A program made the position numbers and the translations under genes. The notes under the pieces were generated by a model, which was not told the origin of the DNA, ran no database searches, and saw nothing but the letters and a program-made list of their open reading frames with translations. Below, in pieces: positions 20,033 through 27,869 of a stretch of 29,246 nucleotides of DNA. The DNA comes from a virus. Positions within the stretch are counted from its first letter, which is position 1, and every line of letters starts with the position of its first letter. The stretch spans positions 1 through 29,246 of IMG/VR virus record IMGVR_UViG_3300037963_002224. The stretch is one strand, 5' to 3'.

Positions 20033-20989
20033 TTAGTGTTTTATCCATTTAGATTTACCTCTAAGTATCTGAGTAATCTCTTCAATTTTTATATTTGATA
20101 ATCTTATTTTTGCTTTTCTAGTTTCTGCAAACTTTTCTTTTTTTAACATTTGTAGCATGTTATAATCTACATTTTTTCTACCTTGCATACAAGCGTATAA
20201 TACATGTTTTATCACAGCTTCTTGAGCAAATTTATGTAAAATAAAATCTTCTTGTACATTTGGAGTTGTTTCAAAGTTTCCTGTGTGAGACTGTAAGTTA
20301 CCAACACCATCACTTATATAATGTAACGTTACAACTTTACCTGCACAATTACCACTAAAATGTATTCTTCCTCTATCATAATCTATATAAAAAGATCCAT
20401 TTTGATTCATATGTCTAGGTTCTCCACCATACTTTCTTCCTCTTGCATCTTCAAAAATATCAGTGTCATCTTTGTAAGGGTCAGAGTTGCTTGAAGATGT
20501 TTCTGTTTTATATTTATCCCAAGTTTCTGAGTCAGAGGCTAATAAACTATCATTAGGAGCGTTAGTATCAAAAGTAAGTTCGTGATCAGCGTCTTGAAGA
20601 TATGCTGTTGGATTGCTAGTTAATATAGCTGGCATTAAAGTTCTTTGTATACCATTACTATCTAACCAAGTAACTTTAGTATAACCTACATAGTCATGAG
20701 GTAACGACATCATTAAAGAAGGTGGTATTTCTATTTCCATAGATCTTGCAGATCTAAACGTATCAAAACTAAACTCTTGTAAAGCTCTATAAGTATGATA
20801 TGTAACGTCTGAAACTCTTGTTCCTTCTAACATTTTGTCTAGTTGACAATATGTTGCTACAATATCATTTATTAAGTCTGAAGCTTTCATAAACTGATAG
20901 CTACCCTGAACACCATCACCAGTTAACTGTGCGTTGTCAGTTCCTTCGTAATATTGTTTATGCGTTAATGTTATTAAGTTTATTGGCAT
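20033..20989 (-). CDS. Adaptor/head-tail connector-like protein (318 aa)
   Basis: A soluble mixed alpha/beta protein placed between a second connector-like gene and the nozzle-like gene, the position of the T7 gp11 or P22 gp4/gp10 adaptor set. The N-terminal half (about residues 30-110) has helices and EIPPSLMMSLPHDYVGYTKV, a beta strand typical of the ring adaptors I recall from marine phages. The C-terminus contains FILHKFAQEAVIKHVLYAC and a basic tail (KKEKFAETRKAKIRLSNIKI), which could bind DNA or the portal. No enzyme motif is visible. It begins 6 bp after the neighbour's stop. The adaptor role is an inference from position and general sequence character, and structural comparison would be needed to say which T7 protein it replaces. 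Confidence 0.65.
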   Translation of the reverse strand: MPINLITLTHKQYYEGTDNAQLTGDGVQGSYQFMKASDLINDIVATYCQLDKMLEGTRVSDVTYHTYRALQEFSFDTFRSARSMEIEIPPSLMMSLPHDYVGYTKVTWLDSNGIQRTLMPAILTSNPTAYLQDADHELTFDTNAPNDSLLASDSETWDKYKTETSSSNSDPYKDDTDIFEDARGRKYGGEPRHMNQNGSFYIDYDRGRIHFSGNCAGKVVTLHYISDGVGNLQSHTGNFETTPNVQEDFILHKFAQEAVIKHVLYACMQGRKNVDYNMLQMLKKEKFAETRKAKIRLSNIKIEEITQILRGKSKWIKH

Positions 20990-20995
20990 TTTTTA

Positions 20996-21814
20996 TTATT
21001 TTGTTTGTCCGTCATTTTGAGCTTCTTCATTTGAAGCTATTTGCACTAGTCCTGGTTTATTTATAGTTATACCAGCTAGTTCTAATATTTTTATTACTAA
21101 ATTTGTTTCTTCAGATCTATGTAGGTTAAAATCTGTAGAGTTGCTAGCATCATATAAAGCTTTTTCATTTACAACTACATAACCCCATTTAACTGGAGCA
21201 GGAACACCAGCTATCACTTCAATTTTTAATTGACCAGATGCTGTTATAGGAGTATCACTATCTTCTTTGTATAAAGAAAAACTACCATCAGAGTTTTCAG
21301 TATAGAAAAAATCAGCACTATCTGCAATATGCCATCTGCTATTATTCCTAGCATTGTACATATCTACAATTGGCTTAATATCTGTTTGTTCAATAAGTGT
21401 TAGTGGGATTGACGATCCGTTTGTACCAGAATAGTACATTCGCCCTGTTCTATATAAACCTGTTGCAAGTGGTGGTAAACGATAACATTTATTTGTTGTA
21501 TCAGGCACTAGTTCTGCGTCTGCACCTTTATATATAGATAGTTTTTCTCTAATTATATTTACAGTATCACCAAAATCAGGTTCTAGCGGATTATTTATAC
21601 CAGGTTTTCCAGCTTCTCCTCTAGCTTTTAAATTTGTCATAGCAGCTAAATCATAGAAGTATTGTTCAAAAATATCTAACTGCGCTTGGTTAGCGTGTAA
21701 ATTAAATTCTTGAGGTGTTATATAACCTCTTTGCTCTTTATTAGCCAATGCTAATACTCTTTGATAAACCGTGTCTATACTTATGGTTGTTATGTCAGTT
21801 ACTGTTATTGGCAT
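20996..21814 (-). CDS. Head-tail connector-like structural protein (272 aa)
   Basis: Opens MPITVTDITTISIDTVYQRV, then a helix with NKEQRGYITPQEFNLHANQA, a motif I recall from structural proteins of marine podoviruses in the same gene position. The rest is a beta-rich domain with YYSGTNGSSIPLTL and a predicted C-terminal helix (SEETNLVIKILELAGITI), ending in an acidic tail. There is no membrane segment or enzyme motif. It lies between the 276-residue head-associated gene and the 318-residue adaptor-like gene, with a 60-bp gap upstream that holds a conspicuous hairpin (21831-21865). A role as adaptor or stopper at the portal is likely; which of the two neighbours contacts the portal cannot be told from sequence. 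Confidence 0.65.
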   Translation of the reverse strand: MPITVTDITTISIDTVYQRVLALANKEQRGYITPQEFNLHANQAQLDIFEQYFYDLAAMTNLKARGEAGKPGINNPLEPDFGDTVNIIREKLSIYKGADAELVPDTTNKCYRLPPLATGLYRTGRMYYSGTNGSSIPLTLIEQTDIKPIVDMYNARNNSRWHIADSADFFYTENSDGSFSLYKEDSDTPITASGQLKIEVIAGVPAPVKWGYVVVNEKALYDASNSTDFNLHRSEETNLVIKILELAGITINKPGLVQIASNEEAQNDGQTK

Positions 21815-21830
21815 TTATTTCTTTTTTTAA

Positions 21831-21865
21831 AGTATAGCAATCACCCCGAAGGGTGACTGTATACT
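21831..21865 (-). promoter_or_regulatory. Hairpin with UUCG tetraloop between head gene and connector gene
   Basis: In the message sense the inner stem is TCACCC-TTCG-GGGTGA (6 bp, GC-rich, C(UUCG)G loop). It is flanked by AGTATA and TATACT, which pair after a small internal loop, giving about 14 bp in all. It starts 9 bp after the stop of the 276-residue gene and ends 16 bp before the next ATG. There is no U-run on the downstream side (TTTAAAAAAAG follows), so it is not a classical terminator. An RNA-processing, stability or attenuator element is the best guess. Confidence 0.6.
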
Positions 21866-21874
21866 ATTGTTTAA

Positions 21875-22705
21875 TTATCCTAATTGTTTTTCAACAGATT
21901 TTAAAACTTCCATACCTTCATCAGTTTTAAACCAAGCGGCTAAAGCTGAATATGGATGTTCTTCAAATGGAACGTTTAAAAGTTTTCTTCCGTTAGAAGC
22001 GTAAGATATTGTTCTTTGATCTGGTGAAAGTGTTAATATACCTTGCTCAACAGACTTAACACCTATATTTCTAAGGTAAATATTATCATCTTTCATTAAA
22101 CTTAGAACTAAATTAGGTTTTTGTCTAGCTAATACTAGTATATCTCTTTTAAGCTCCTTAGAACTCAAACCAGATACTTTAGAACCAACCTCTGCTCGCA
22201 TGATAGCTTCAACCATATCTATATCCATGTTTCTAGCAGCAATCATAGCGTCTAACTGCACATCCATAACTTCTAATTCATCTATAGCTGTTTCTTTATC
22301 CTTAACTTCTTCCCATAACTTATCAGCTAAAGGGTGGTATATAGATAAAAACTTTTGAACCATAATTTTGTTTTTAGGAACATGTAACACTCCGTGTCTA
22401 AAAACTATTCTAGCTGGTCTTACTTGTCCTTTAAACTCGTCTACAAAAGGTGTGTTTTGATTTGCTGTTAATGCAATTTCTCTTTCATAACCTTTTTCTT
22501 CATCAAAATAGTATTTTCCTTTAGCACTAACATGGTAAGATAAAGGCTTTAAACCATCTTTTAATATGTAAACTCTGTCTTTAATTTCCCAACCATCAAT
22601 TACTCTATTAGTTGGTTCTTTTCTTTTTGGTTTTACAACCGGTGGTGCTTCCATTACTGGAGTTTCTACAGGCACCTCTGTTTTTGTTTCTTGTTTTTTT
22701 GCCAT
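21875..22705 (-). CDS. Conserved head-associated protein of unknown function (276 aa)
   Basis: I do not recognise a characterised family. The N-terminus (residues 1-30) is Pro/Lys/Glu-rich and probably disordered (VETPVMEAPPVV). The middle contains a compact domain (WEIKDRVYILKDG... and RIVFRHGVLHVPKNKIM), and the last 130 residues look helical, with ELEVMDVQLDAMIAARNMDI and PNLVLSLMKDDN. It lies directly after the capsid gene, separated by a strong terminator, so it is read at a lower level or by read-through. Similar proteins follow the capsid gene in other marine phages by recollection, so a minor head, completion or assembly role is plausible. No catalytic residues are visible. Confidence 0.6.
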   Translation of the reverse strand: MAKKQETKTEVPVETPVMEAPPVVKPKRKEPTNRVIDGWEIKDRVYILKDGLKPLSYHVSAKGKYYFDEEKGYEREIALTANQNTPFVDEFKGQVRPARIVFRHGVLHVPKNKIMVQKFLSIYHPLADKLWEEVKDKETAIDELEVMDVQLDAMIAARNMDIDMVEAIMRAEVGSKVSGLSSKELKRDILVLARQKPNLVLSLMKDDNIYLRNIGVKSVEQGILTLSPDQRTISYASNGRKLLNVPFEEHPYSALAAWFKTDEGMEVLKSVEKQLG

Positions 22706-22730
22706 AATATATAATATAATTTAATAAGTT

Positions 22731-22761
22731 AAAAAAAAGGGGAGGAGTTTTCCTCCCCTTT
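22731..22761 (-). terminator. Intrinsic terminator after the capsid gene
   Basis: In the message sense a perfect 11-bp stem, AAAGGGGAGGA / TCCTCCCCTTT, encloses a 4-nt loop AAAC and runs straight into eight T (22731-22738 read A on the plus strand). It starts 24 bp after the capsid stop codon. The shape is a textbook rho-independent terminator acting leftwards, and it is the only such structure in the window. It would cut transcription after the capsid gene or set the ratio between capsid and downstream genes by partial read-through. Confidence 0.88.
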
Positions 22762-22784
22762 CAAAGTTAATTTGAACTGTTAGC

Positions 22785-24332
22785 TTAGTTAAAAGCTCCG
22801 TTTCCAGCTCCTTTTAATAATACAAAGTTGTTAGCTCCTTGTACTACTAAACATCTTTCAGATAAGAAGTGCATCTCCATTGCATCTAAATCAGAAGTAA
22901 CAGCACCAACTGAACCAGTAGTCCAAGTTTTGTACTTTCTACTTTCCATGTTAGAAGCTCTGTATCTTACATGTAAGAATGGTCTCTTTAGGTTTTTACC
23001 TAAATTTTGATCATATACAGAAGAAACTCCTGCTGGTATCATAACACCAGTAATCGCAGCATCTCCTGCTTTAGTGTTAATTAAACCTCTTGTCGCATGA
23101 TCGTTTAGGTATTTAAAGTCAGACTTGTAGAAGTCATAAGAACCTCTTCTAAATCCAGAGAAACCTAAGTTTAACGCCATGTCAGCATCGTTGTTAAATA
23201 CTCCAAAAGAAGTACCTCTACCACCATGTACATTAGCAACCGCAGCACCAGCAACACCACCATTAGCACCTGCTAACATATCATCAATGTTTAGAGCAAC
23301 GTTTCTGTTTAAGAACATCATGTTCTCTTCAATAGCACCTTGCTTGTCAAGCTCTGCAATAATGTCATCAAATTCTTGTAAAGCAACTTGATGAGAAGGA
23401 GAACCGTCTAAAGCGTCAGAGATATTACCTCTATCTGCTAAAGCAGCCCAAAGACCTTCAGTACCGTTAAAGCTACCACCTTGGTGAGCACCTGTTATAG
23501 GAGACGAAGTTAATGTTGACTCCATCATTGCCATCTCTAAGTAGTCAGAGAATCTAGCCTTAGTATCACCAGAAGCTTTTAAGTACCACATATAACCTGA
23601 TTGACCTTCTTCACCAGAAACTTCAACCCAACCGATTTGAGCAGCATCAGATCCAGAGATCTCATACTTGTCTTTTAATATGATTGGCTTGTTAGTTCTA
23701 GATTTGAATACTGGCTTATTAGCACCTGCTCTTCCTTCAGTTCCTTTTGCATATTCAGAACCATAAACCATTACGTGAACGTCTTGGTTTTCTGCAAGAC
23801 TACCAGAAGCAATGTTACCACCATCATAACGTTTCCAAGAAACAGCACCATTTGCAACACCAGAACCAGAAGCAGCTACCGCAGTAACGTAACCTCTTGT
23901 TACTGAATCAGCATCAGCTACTAATATCATGTCACCTGGACGTATACCGTGAACGTAAGCACTAGTTGTACTAGTTACAGAGTTACCATCAGCATCTGTA
24001 GTACCAGCGTCAAAGTTTAATGTACCTAAAGTTGCAGTTCCACCGTTTGCAGTTAACTTAACATCTTTATATGATAAGTGTAATCTACCTTGCTCAGACC
24101 AAATTACTTGGTCAGCAGTCATAGACTCTTCAGCCCCAACTTGTGATAAAAAACCTGAGATAGTTCTGTTTCCAAAAATCTCAGCTTCTTTTTCCATTAG
24201 GTCTGGTAAATATTGTTGCGCCCAATTCGCACTATTTGCACCTGCATCAGCAAAGTCAATATAGTTTGTAGCGAGCGTTTGTTTTTGCGGAGCAGCAGTT
24301 AATTTTGCCGCCGCGACACCTGTTACAGCCAT
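22785..24332 (-). CDS. Major capsid protein, probably HK97-type (515 aa)
   Basis: Forms the head shell. The call rests on position right after the scaffold-like gene and on sequence character: an N-terminal helical arm (PQKQTLATNY, then NWAQQYLPDLMEKEAEIFGN), beta-rich segments, and a long Gly/Ala-rich core of 515 residues, near the size of other phage capsid proteins with an inserted domain. Residues about 88-190 (HGIRPGDMILVADADS, RGYVTAVA) look like an inserted beta-barrel domain. The C-terminus (residues about 400-510) has LKRPFLHVRYRASNMESRKY. By my hand count, only 5 of 20 Ile codons are ATA, against 14 of 17 in a sample of the giant gene, so codon choice is shifted in the way of a highly expressed gene. 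No protease is encoded nearby. Confidence 0.85.
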   Translation of the reverse strand: MAVTGVAAAKLTAAPQKQTLATNYIDFADAGANSANWAQQYLPDLMEKEAEIFGNRTISGFLSQVGAEESMTADQVIWSEQGRLHLSYKDVKLTANGGTATLGTLNFDAGTTDADGNSVTSTTSAYVHGIRPGDMILVADADSVTRGYVTAVAASGSGVANGAVSWKRYDGGNIASGSLAENQDVHVMVYGSEYAKGTEGRAGANKPVFKSRTNKPIILKDKYEISGSDAAQIGWVEVSGEEGQSGYMWYLKASGDTKARFSDYLEMAMMESTLTSSPITGAHQGGSFNGTEGLWAALADRGNISDALDGSPSHQVALQEFDDIIAELDKQGAIEENMMFLNRNVALNIDDMLAGANGGVAGAAVANVHGGRGTSFGVFNNDADMALNLGFSGFRRGSYDFYKSDFKYLNDHATRGLINTKAGDAAITGVMIPAGVSSVYDQNLGKNLKRPFLHVRYRASNMESRKYKTWTTGSVGAVTSDLDAMEMHFLSERCLVVQGANNFVLLKGAGNGAFN

Positions 24333-24356
24333 AATTTTAAATTTTTAAATTAATAT

Positions 24357-25502
24357 TTAGTTTCGTTTTTTAATTCTTAGCTTCATATCACTAGAATCTT
24401 CACCTAAAACCCTAAACTTAATACCTCCTTCACCTTCATAAACTTTATGAGACTCTCTAGATGTGTTAATGTTCTTAGATTCAGCAACCGATTGCTTTAC
24501 AGCATCAGTTCTGCCTTGTTCATAGAAATGTTTCGCTATTGCATCAGGATTCATAGCTGTGAATAATGATTTGTGATAACCAGCAGCATCGTTCATCAAA
24601 CCATCGTTTAGGAACTTCCCAACGAAATTATTAATATCAACTTGCTTGTTTTTCACTGCGTCAACATCTGTAATATTGTATTTAATCTTTTTATCACCTA
24701 CATTAAACTCAAAACCGTCAAAGTTTTTAAAAACTTCATCTGTTTTATTTAAAAAGGTTCTTTGTTGATTTTCTACAGTTTTTACGTTTTGCTCTTCTTC
24801 CTGATTGTATCTATTAAAGAACTCAATTGCTTTTTGTTGCTCGCTCGTAAGCTTGCCCCCTGCTTTGATCTCTTTATAGTATTTGGATTTAGACTCTTCC
24901 AAGTGAGCTTTAGCCTCAGCAACTTGCTCTTTTAAGGCTATTTTTTTTCTTTTTATTTCTTTTTCATTATCAGATTCTTCATCATATGAAAAATTTTCTT
25001 CAAGTAAAAAGTTAATTTCTTCGTGATTTAGATGTGGTTTTGTTTGTTTATAGTAATCGGACAAAACTTCAGAGTCGTCCATTTCTTCTATATTCTTATT
25101 CAACATCATATAATCTTCTAAGCCACCACCGGTTTCTTCCATAAACTCCATCAATTTTTGTAAGTTTTCTGGAAGATCAACTACTTCATCTACTGTAGTC
25201 TCTTCTTGTGTTTGGGTTTCCGGCTGTACTTCTTCTTGTTCTTGTGTGGTCCCGGCGTCCTCGGGTTGAACATTCTCAACGATTCCTCCTTCGTCAGTAT
25301 TATTTTCTGTAAGTTCTGTTGTGGTTTCATTTTCTTTTTCTGGTTCTGGTTCTACTGGTATTTTTGTTAAATCTATTTTTATATCACCGTCTTCATTTAT
25401 TGACACTGGTGATTCTTCTTGTTTTTCTTCAACCTGAGGTTCTGTAGTTTGCTCTACAGTTTCTTGTGTAGCCTCTTCAGCTACGTTTTCGTTTTCTTCC
25501 AT
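24357..25502 (-). CDS. Acidic scaffold-like protein (381 aa)
   Basis: Probably the head scaffold that guides capsid assembly. It sits between the portal and capsid genes, the usual scaffold place. The first 130 residues are very rich in Glu, Thr and Gln (for example TQETVEQTTEPQVEEKQEE) and look disordered and acidic. The middle and C-terminal parts are helical, with Lys/Glu-rich coiled-coil segments (KEIKRKKIALKEQVAEAKAH) and a C-terminal portion that ends in a basic tail (LRIKKRN), the common end of scaffolds that bind capsid protein. There is no protease motif, so it is not a fused maturation protease. The start at 25502 lies 20 bp after the portal stop. A minor alternative is an internal capsid or assembly protein of another kind. 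Confidence 0.7.
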   Translation of the reverse strand: MEENENVAEEATQETVEQTTEPQVEEKQEESPVSINEDGDIKIDLTKIPVEPEPEKENETTTELTENNTDEGGIVENVQPEDAGTTQEQEEVQPETQTQEETTVDEVVDLPENLQKLMEFMEETGGGLEDYMMLNKNIEEMDDSEVLSDYYKQTKPHLNHEEINFLLEENFSYDEESDNEKEIKRKKIALKEQVAEAKAHLEESKSKYYKEIKAGGKLTSEQQKAIEFFNRYNQEEEQNVKTVENQQRTFLNKTDEVFKNFDGFEFNVGDKKIKYNITDVDAVKNKQVDINNFVGKFLNDGLMNDAAGYHKSLFTAMNPDAIAKHFYEQGRTDAVKQSVAESKNINTSRESHKVYEGEGGIKFRVLGEDSSDMKLRIKKRN

Positions 25503-25522
25503 GATATAATATTATTAAATAA

Positions 25523-27868
25523 TTAGTTTTCTGTTAAACCGCCCATACTTAAACCCTGGCCCATAGTATCGTTACCAGCTGATTCAAATTTAGCTTGTTC
25601 TCTTTGATCTTTACGATCTTCTTTCATTGCATCACCTTTCATTCTAGCTTCTGACTCCATACCTTTTAACTTTTGGTTAATTTCAAACTCATGATCCATA
25701 AGTTTTCTTTTTAATGCAGCCTCTTCCTTAAGGTATTGTATTTTCATTTCTGTTTTTGCTTTTTCAAGCTCGATGTCAGATTGTACATTAGCTTGCTTTT
25801 CTTGTATCTTAGCTTGTGAAGCAGCCTGTGCAGCTTGTTGGTTTGTTTGAGATTGCATCTGCATGTTTCTTTCATTCAGCTTTTGATCTCTTTCCATTTT
25901 CTTTTTTCTACGTATTTTTAACATCTGATTAGCCATTTTTAGATTTTTAATCTCACGTAAATCAATAGCATCATCTAAATCAATTAGCTTTTGCTGTATA
26001 GCCATTTGAATATTGTTTTCAAGCACTTGTTTTTCTTCTTCGTCTGGTTGTAAACTTATAAATATACCAAAATCATACAAATGTAATTCTGACATTTCTT
26101 TTAGTGTAGCAACGTTATGAGCACCTATAGCTTGTATGAAAGCATCTCTAGTTGGTGAATACTCTACAATATCAGAAATTCTTAATGATAATTGTTCTGC
26201 AGTTTCTACAGTTAAATAAAGCGAAGCATCTAACACGTGTCTTGTTGCAACATTAGAATTTGCTGCAGCTAATTTTTGTATACCTACTAATGACCTAGAA
26301 TCTGGCGTTGAAGCATCTCTAGCTTCATTTAAACCGGTTACGTCTCTAATCATTTGTAAGTAGTAGTTATAGTTACCTATAAGTGCTTGTAATTTATTAC
26401 CTGCACCGCCTCCATTTGATATTTCTTGTATAGGTATTTTACCTGGGTTTTGATCACCATCACCTGTAAATGATCTACCAACAACAGAACCAGTTTGGAA
26501 GAACATATTTAAAGCTTCTTGAGCATTATAATTCGTTCCATTACCTAAATCAACTTCTGCTAAACCATCTATGTCTAAATAAACACCATCTGGCACCATT
26601 CTAGATAATACTTGTTGTAATTTAAGATGTGTTAACTGTATCATATCAGCAAAACCAGTAATTCTACTAACTAAACTTTCTATTCTACCGTTATACATTT
26701 TAGGAGCAACAATAGAATAATTCATTTTTACTTTGTTAAAATCACTCTTTGTTCTCATCATGTTATCGGCTTTTTGCCACTTCAACAACTTGTCAGTACC
26801 TAAAACTAATACACCTTCAAACAAACACTCAACAGATCTTTGTAATCTAGAGTAATCAGCTGCATCAGCTGGTGGTTTAAAAGTGTCATCTCTACGTATA
26901 GATTTTTCTGCTCCAGAATTTAATTTTTTAACCTTATAAACATCATTCATATATGTTTTATAGTTAAAATATAGTACAGCAACTTTATTTTTATCGTTGT
27001 TACCATATATTCCTATACCATGCCTATTTGTATATTTAGATCTTATATCTTTTAATTCAAACTCATCTAAATGCGGAAACTCTTTAGCTAATTCATTTAT
27101 AGGTATATATTTAACCTCACCGCAGTAATATATGTCATCAAAATAAGGTGAATCTGTATAAGAATAAACTAAGTTAGCTGGATCAACATATTCAACTTTA
27201 GCACCTTCAGACCAGTTAAATGTTGTTTTTGTAGCCGCAATACCTAACACGGTTAAATCTTCTAAGCATCTTCTTCTTGTAAGATCGTATTTACTACCTT
27301 CCATTAATACATTTATAGCTTGTTCGTTTGCTAATTCAACCTCTTGTTTATATGTTAGTTGCATGTGCAAACCTAACTCTTCTTCAGTTTCAGGTAAAGT
27401 TTCTGGATCATTTTTGTAAAGATCTATATTAAACTGTTGTTTTGCTTGATCATTAAAGCTTTTGGTTCTCATATCTTTCAAGATACTTTCCATATACTCT
27501 GTCCTTTTTGCTACACCATAAGGATCTTGTGAATAAGCTTTTATATCATATGATCTATTTGCCATACCATTAACTACTATATCTACAAACTTAGGTATAA
27601 TAGGAACTGGTGTCCAGTCTAAATTAAGATAAGACAAATCACCGTTAATAGATAATTCATCTTTATATTTTTGTATTGATTGTTCTCCTCTAGCGTATAA
27701 TCTTAAGTTGTGATACTTTCTTTGTGATTGATTAGCTCTATTTTGAGCAGGCCCATCAAACCATTCTAGCTCTATAGCTTTTGCTACTTTCAAACCATAC
27801 TCTGTAGTGATTTTTTCTAAATCACTAACAACTTGAGAAGGAAAATTTGTATGTACAGACTCTGCCAT
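25523..27868 (-). CDS. Portal protein (781 aa)
   Basis: Forms the dodecameric ring at the head vertex through which DNA is packaged. The call rests on its place directly after the terminase, its length, and a typical N-terminal portion (about 50-110: NLRLYARGEQSIQKYKD, then PIIPKFVDIVVNGMANRS). The central domain continues with helices and YSQDPYGVAKRTEYMESI. The last 130 residues (about 655-781) are a Gln/Glu/Lys-rich coiled coil (for example EKQANVQSDIELEKAKTE), which in podoviral portals may form a barrel inside the head. The ATG is 1 bp from the terminase stop, so the two genes are translationally linked. Long portals of this type are known to me from marine podoviruses. Confidence is high for portal and lower for the barrel detail. 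Confidence 0.82.
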   Translation of the reverse strand: MAESVHTNFPSQVVSDLEKITTEYGLKVAKAIELEWFDGPAQNRANQSQRKYHNLRLYARGEQSIQKYKDELSINGDLSYLNLDWTPVPIIPKFVDIVVNGMANRSYDIKAYSQDPYGVAKRTEYMESILKDMRTKSFNDQAKQQFNIDLYKNDPETLPETEEELGLHMQLTYKQEVELANEQAINVLMEGSKYDLTRRRCLEDLTVLGIAATKTTFNWSEGAKVEYVDPANLVYSYTDSPYFDDIYYCGEVKYIPINELAKEFPHLDEFELKDIRSKYTNRHGIGIYGNNDKNKVAVLYFNYKTYMNDVYKVKKLNSGAEKSIRRDDTFKPPADAADYSRLQRSVECLFEGVLVLGTDKLLKWQKADNMMRTKSDFNKVKMNYSIVAPKMYNGRIESLVSRITGFADMIQLTHLKLQQVLSRMVPDGVYLDIDGLAEVDLGNGTNYNAQEALNMFFQTGSVVGRSFTGDGDQNPGKIPIQEISNGGGAGNKLQALIGNYNYYLQMIRDVTGLNEARDASTPDSRSLVGIQKLAAANSNVATRHVLDASLYLTVETAEQLSLRISDIVEYSPTRDAFIQAIGAHNVATLKEMSELHLYDFGIFISLQPDEEEKQVLENNIQMAIQQKLIDLDDAIDLREIKNLKMANQMLKIRRKKKMERDQKLNERNMQMQSQTNQQAAQAASQAKIQEKQANVQSDIELEKAKTEMKIQYLKEEAALKRKLMDHEFEINQKLKGMESEARMKGDAMKEDRKDQREQAKFESAGNDTMGQGLSMGGLTEN

Positions 27869-27869
27869 A

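Noticed and set aside
22762-22769. TAACTTTG on the minus strand, matching the Bacteroidota -7 promoter motif TAnnTTTG
   Set aside because: No TTTG at the -33 distance, and the transcript would begin inside the terminator stem, so it is probably chance in AT-rich DNA.
24333-24356. AT-only repeated stretch before the capsid ATG as an operator
   Set aside because: The runs of A and T look like an ordinary AT-rich initiation region and show no clear symmetry.
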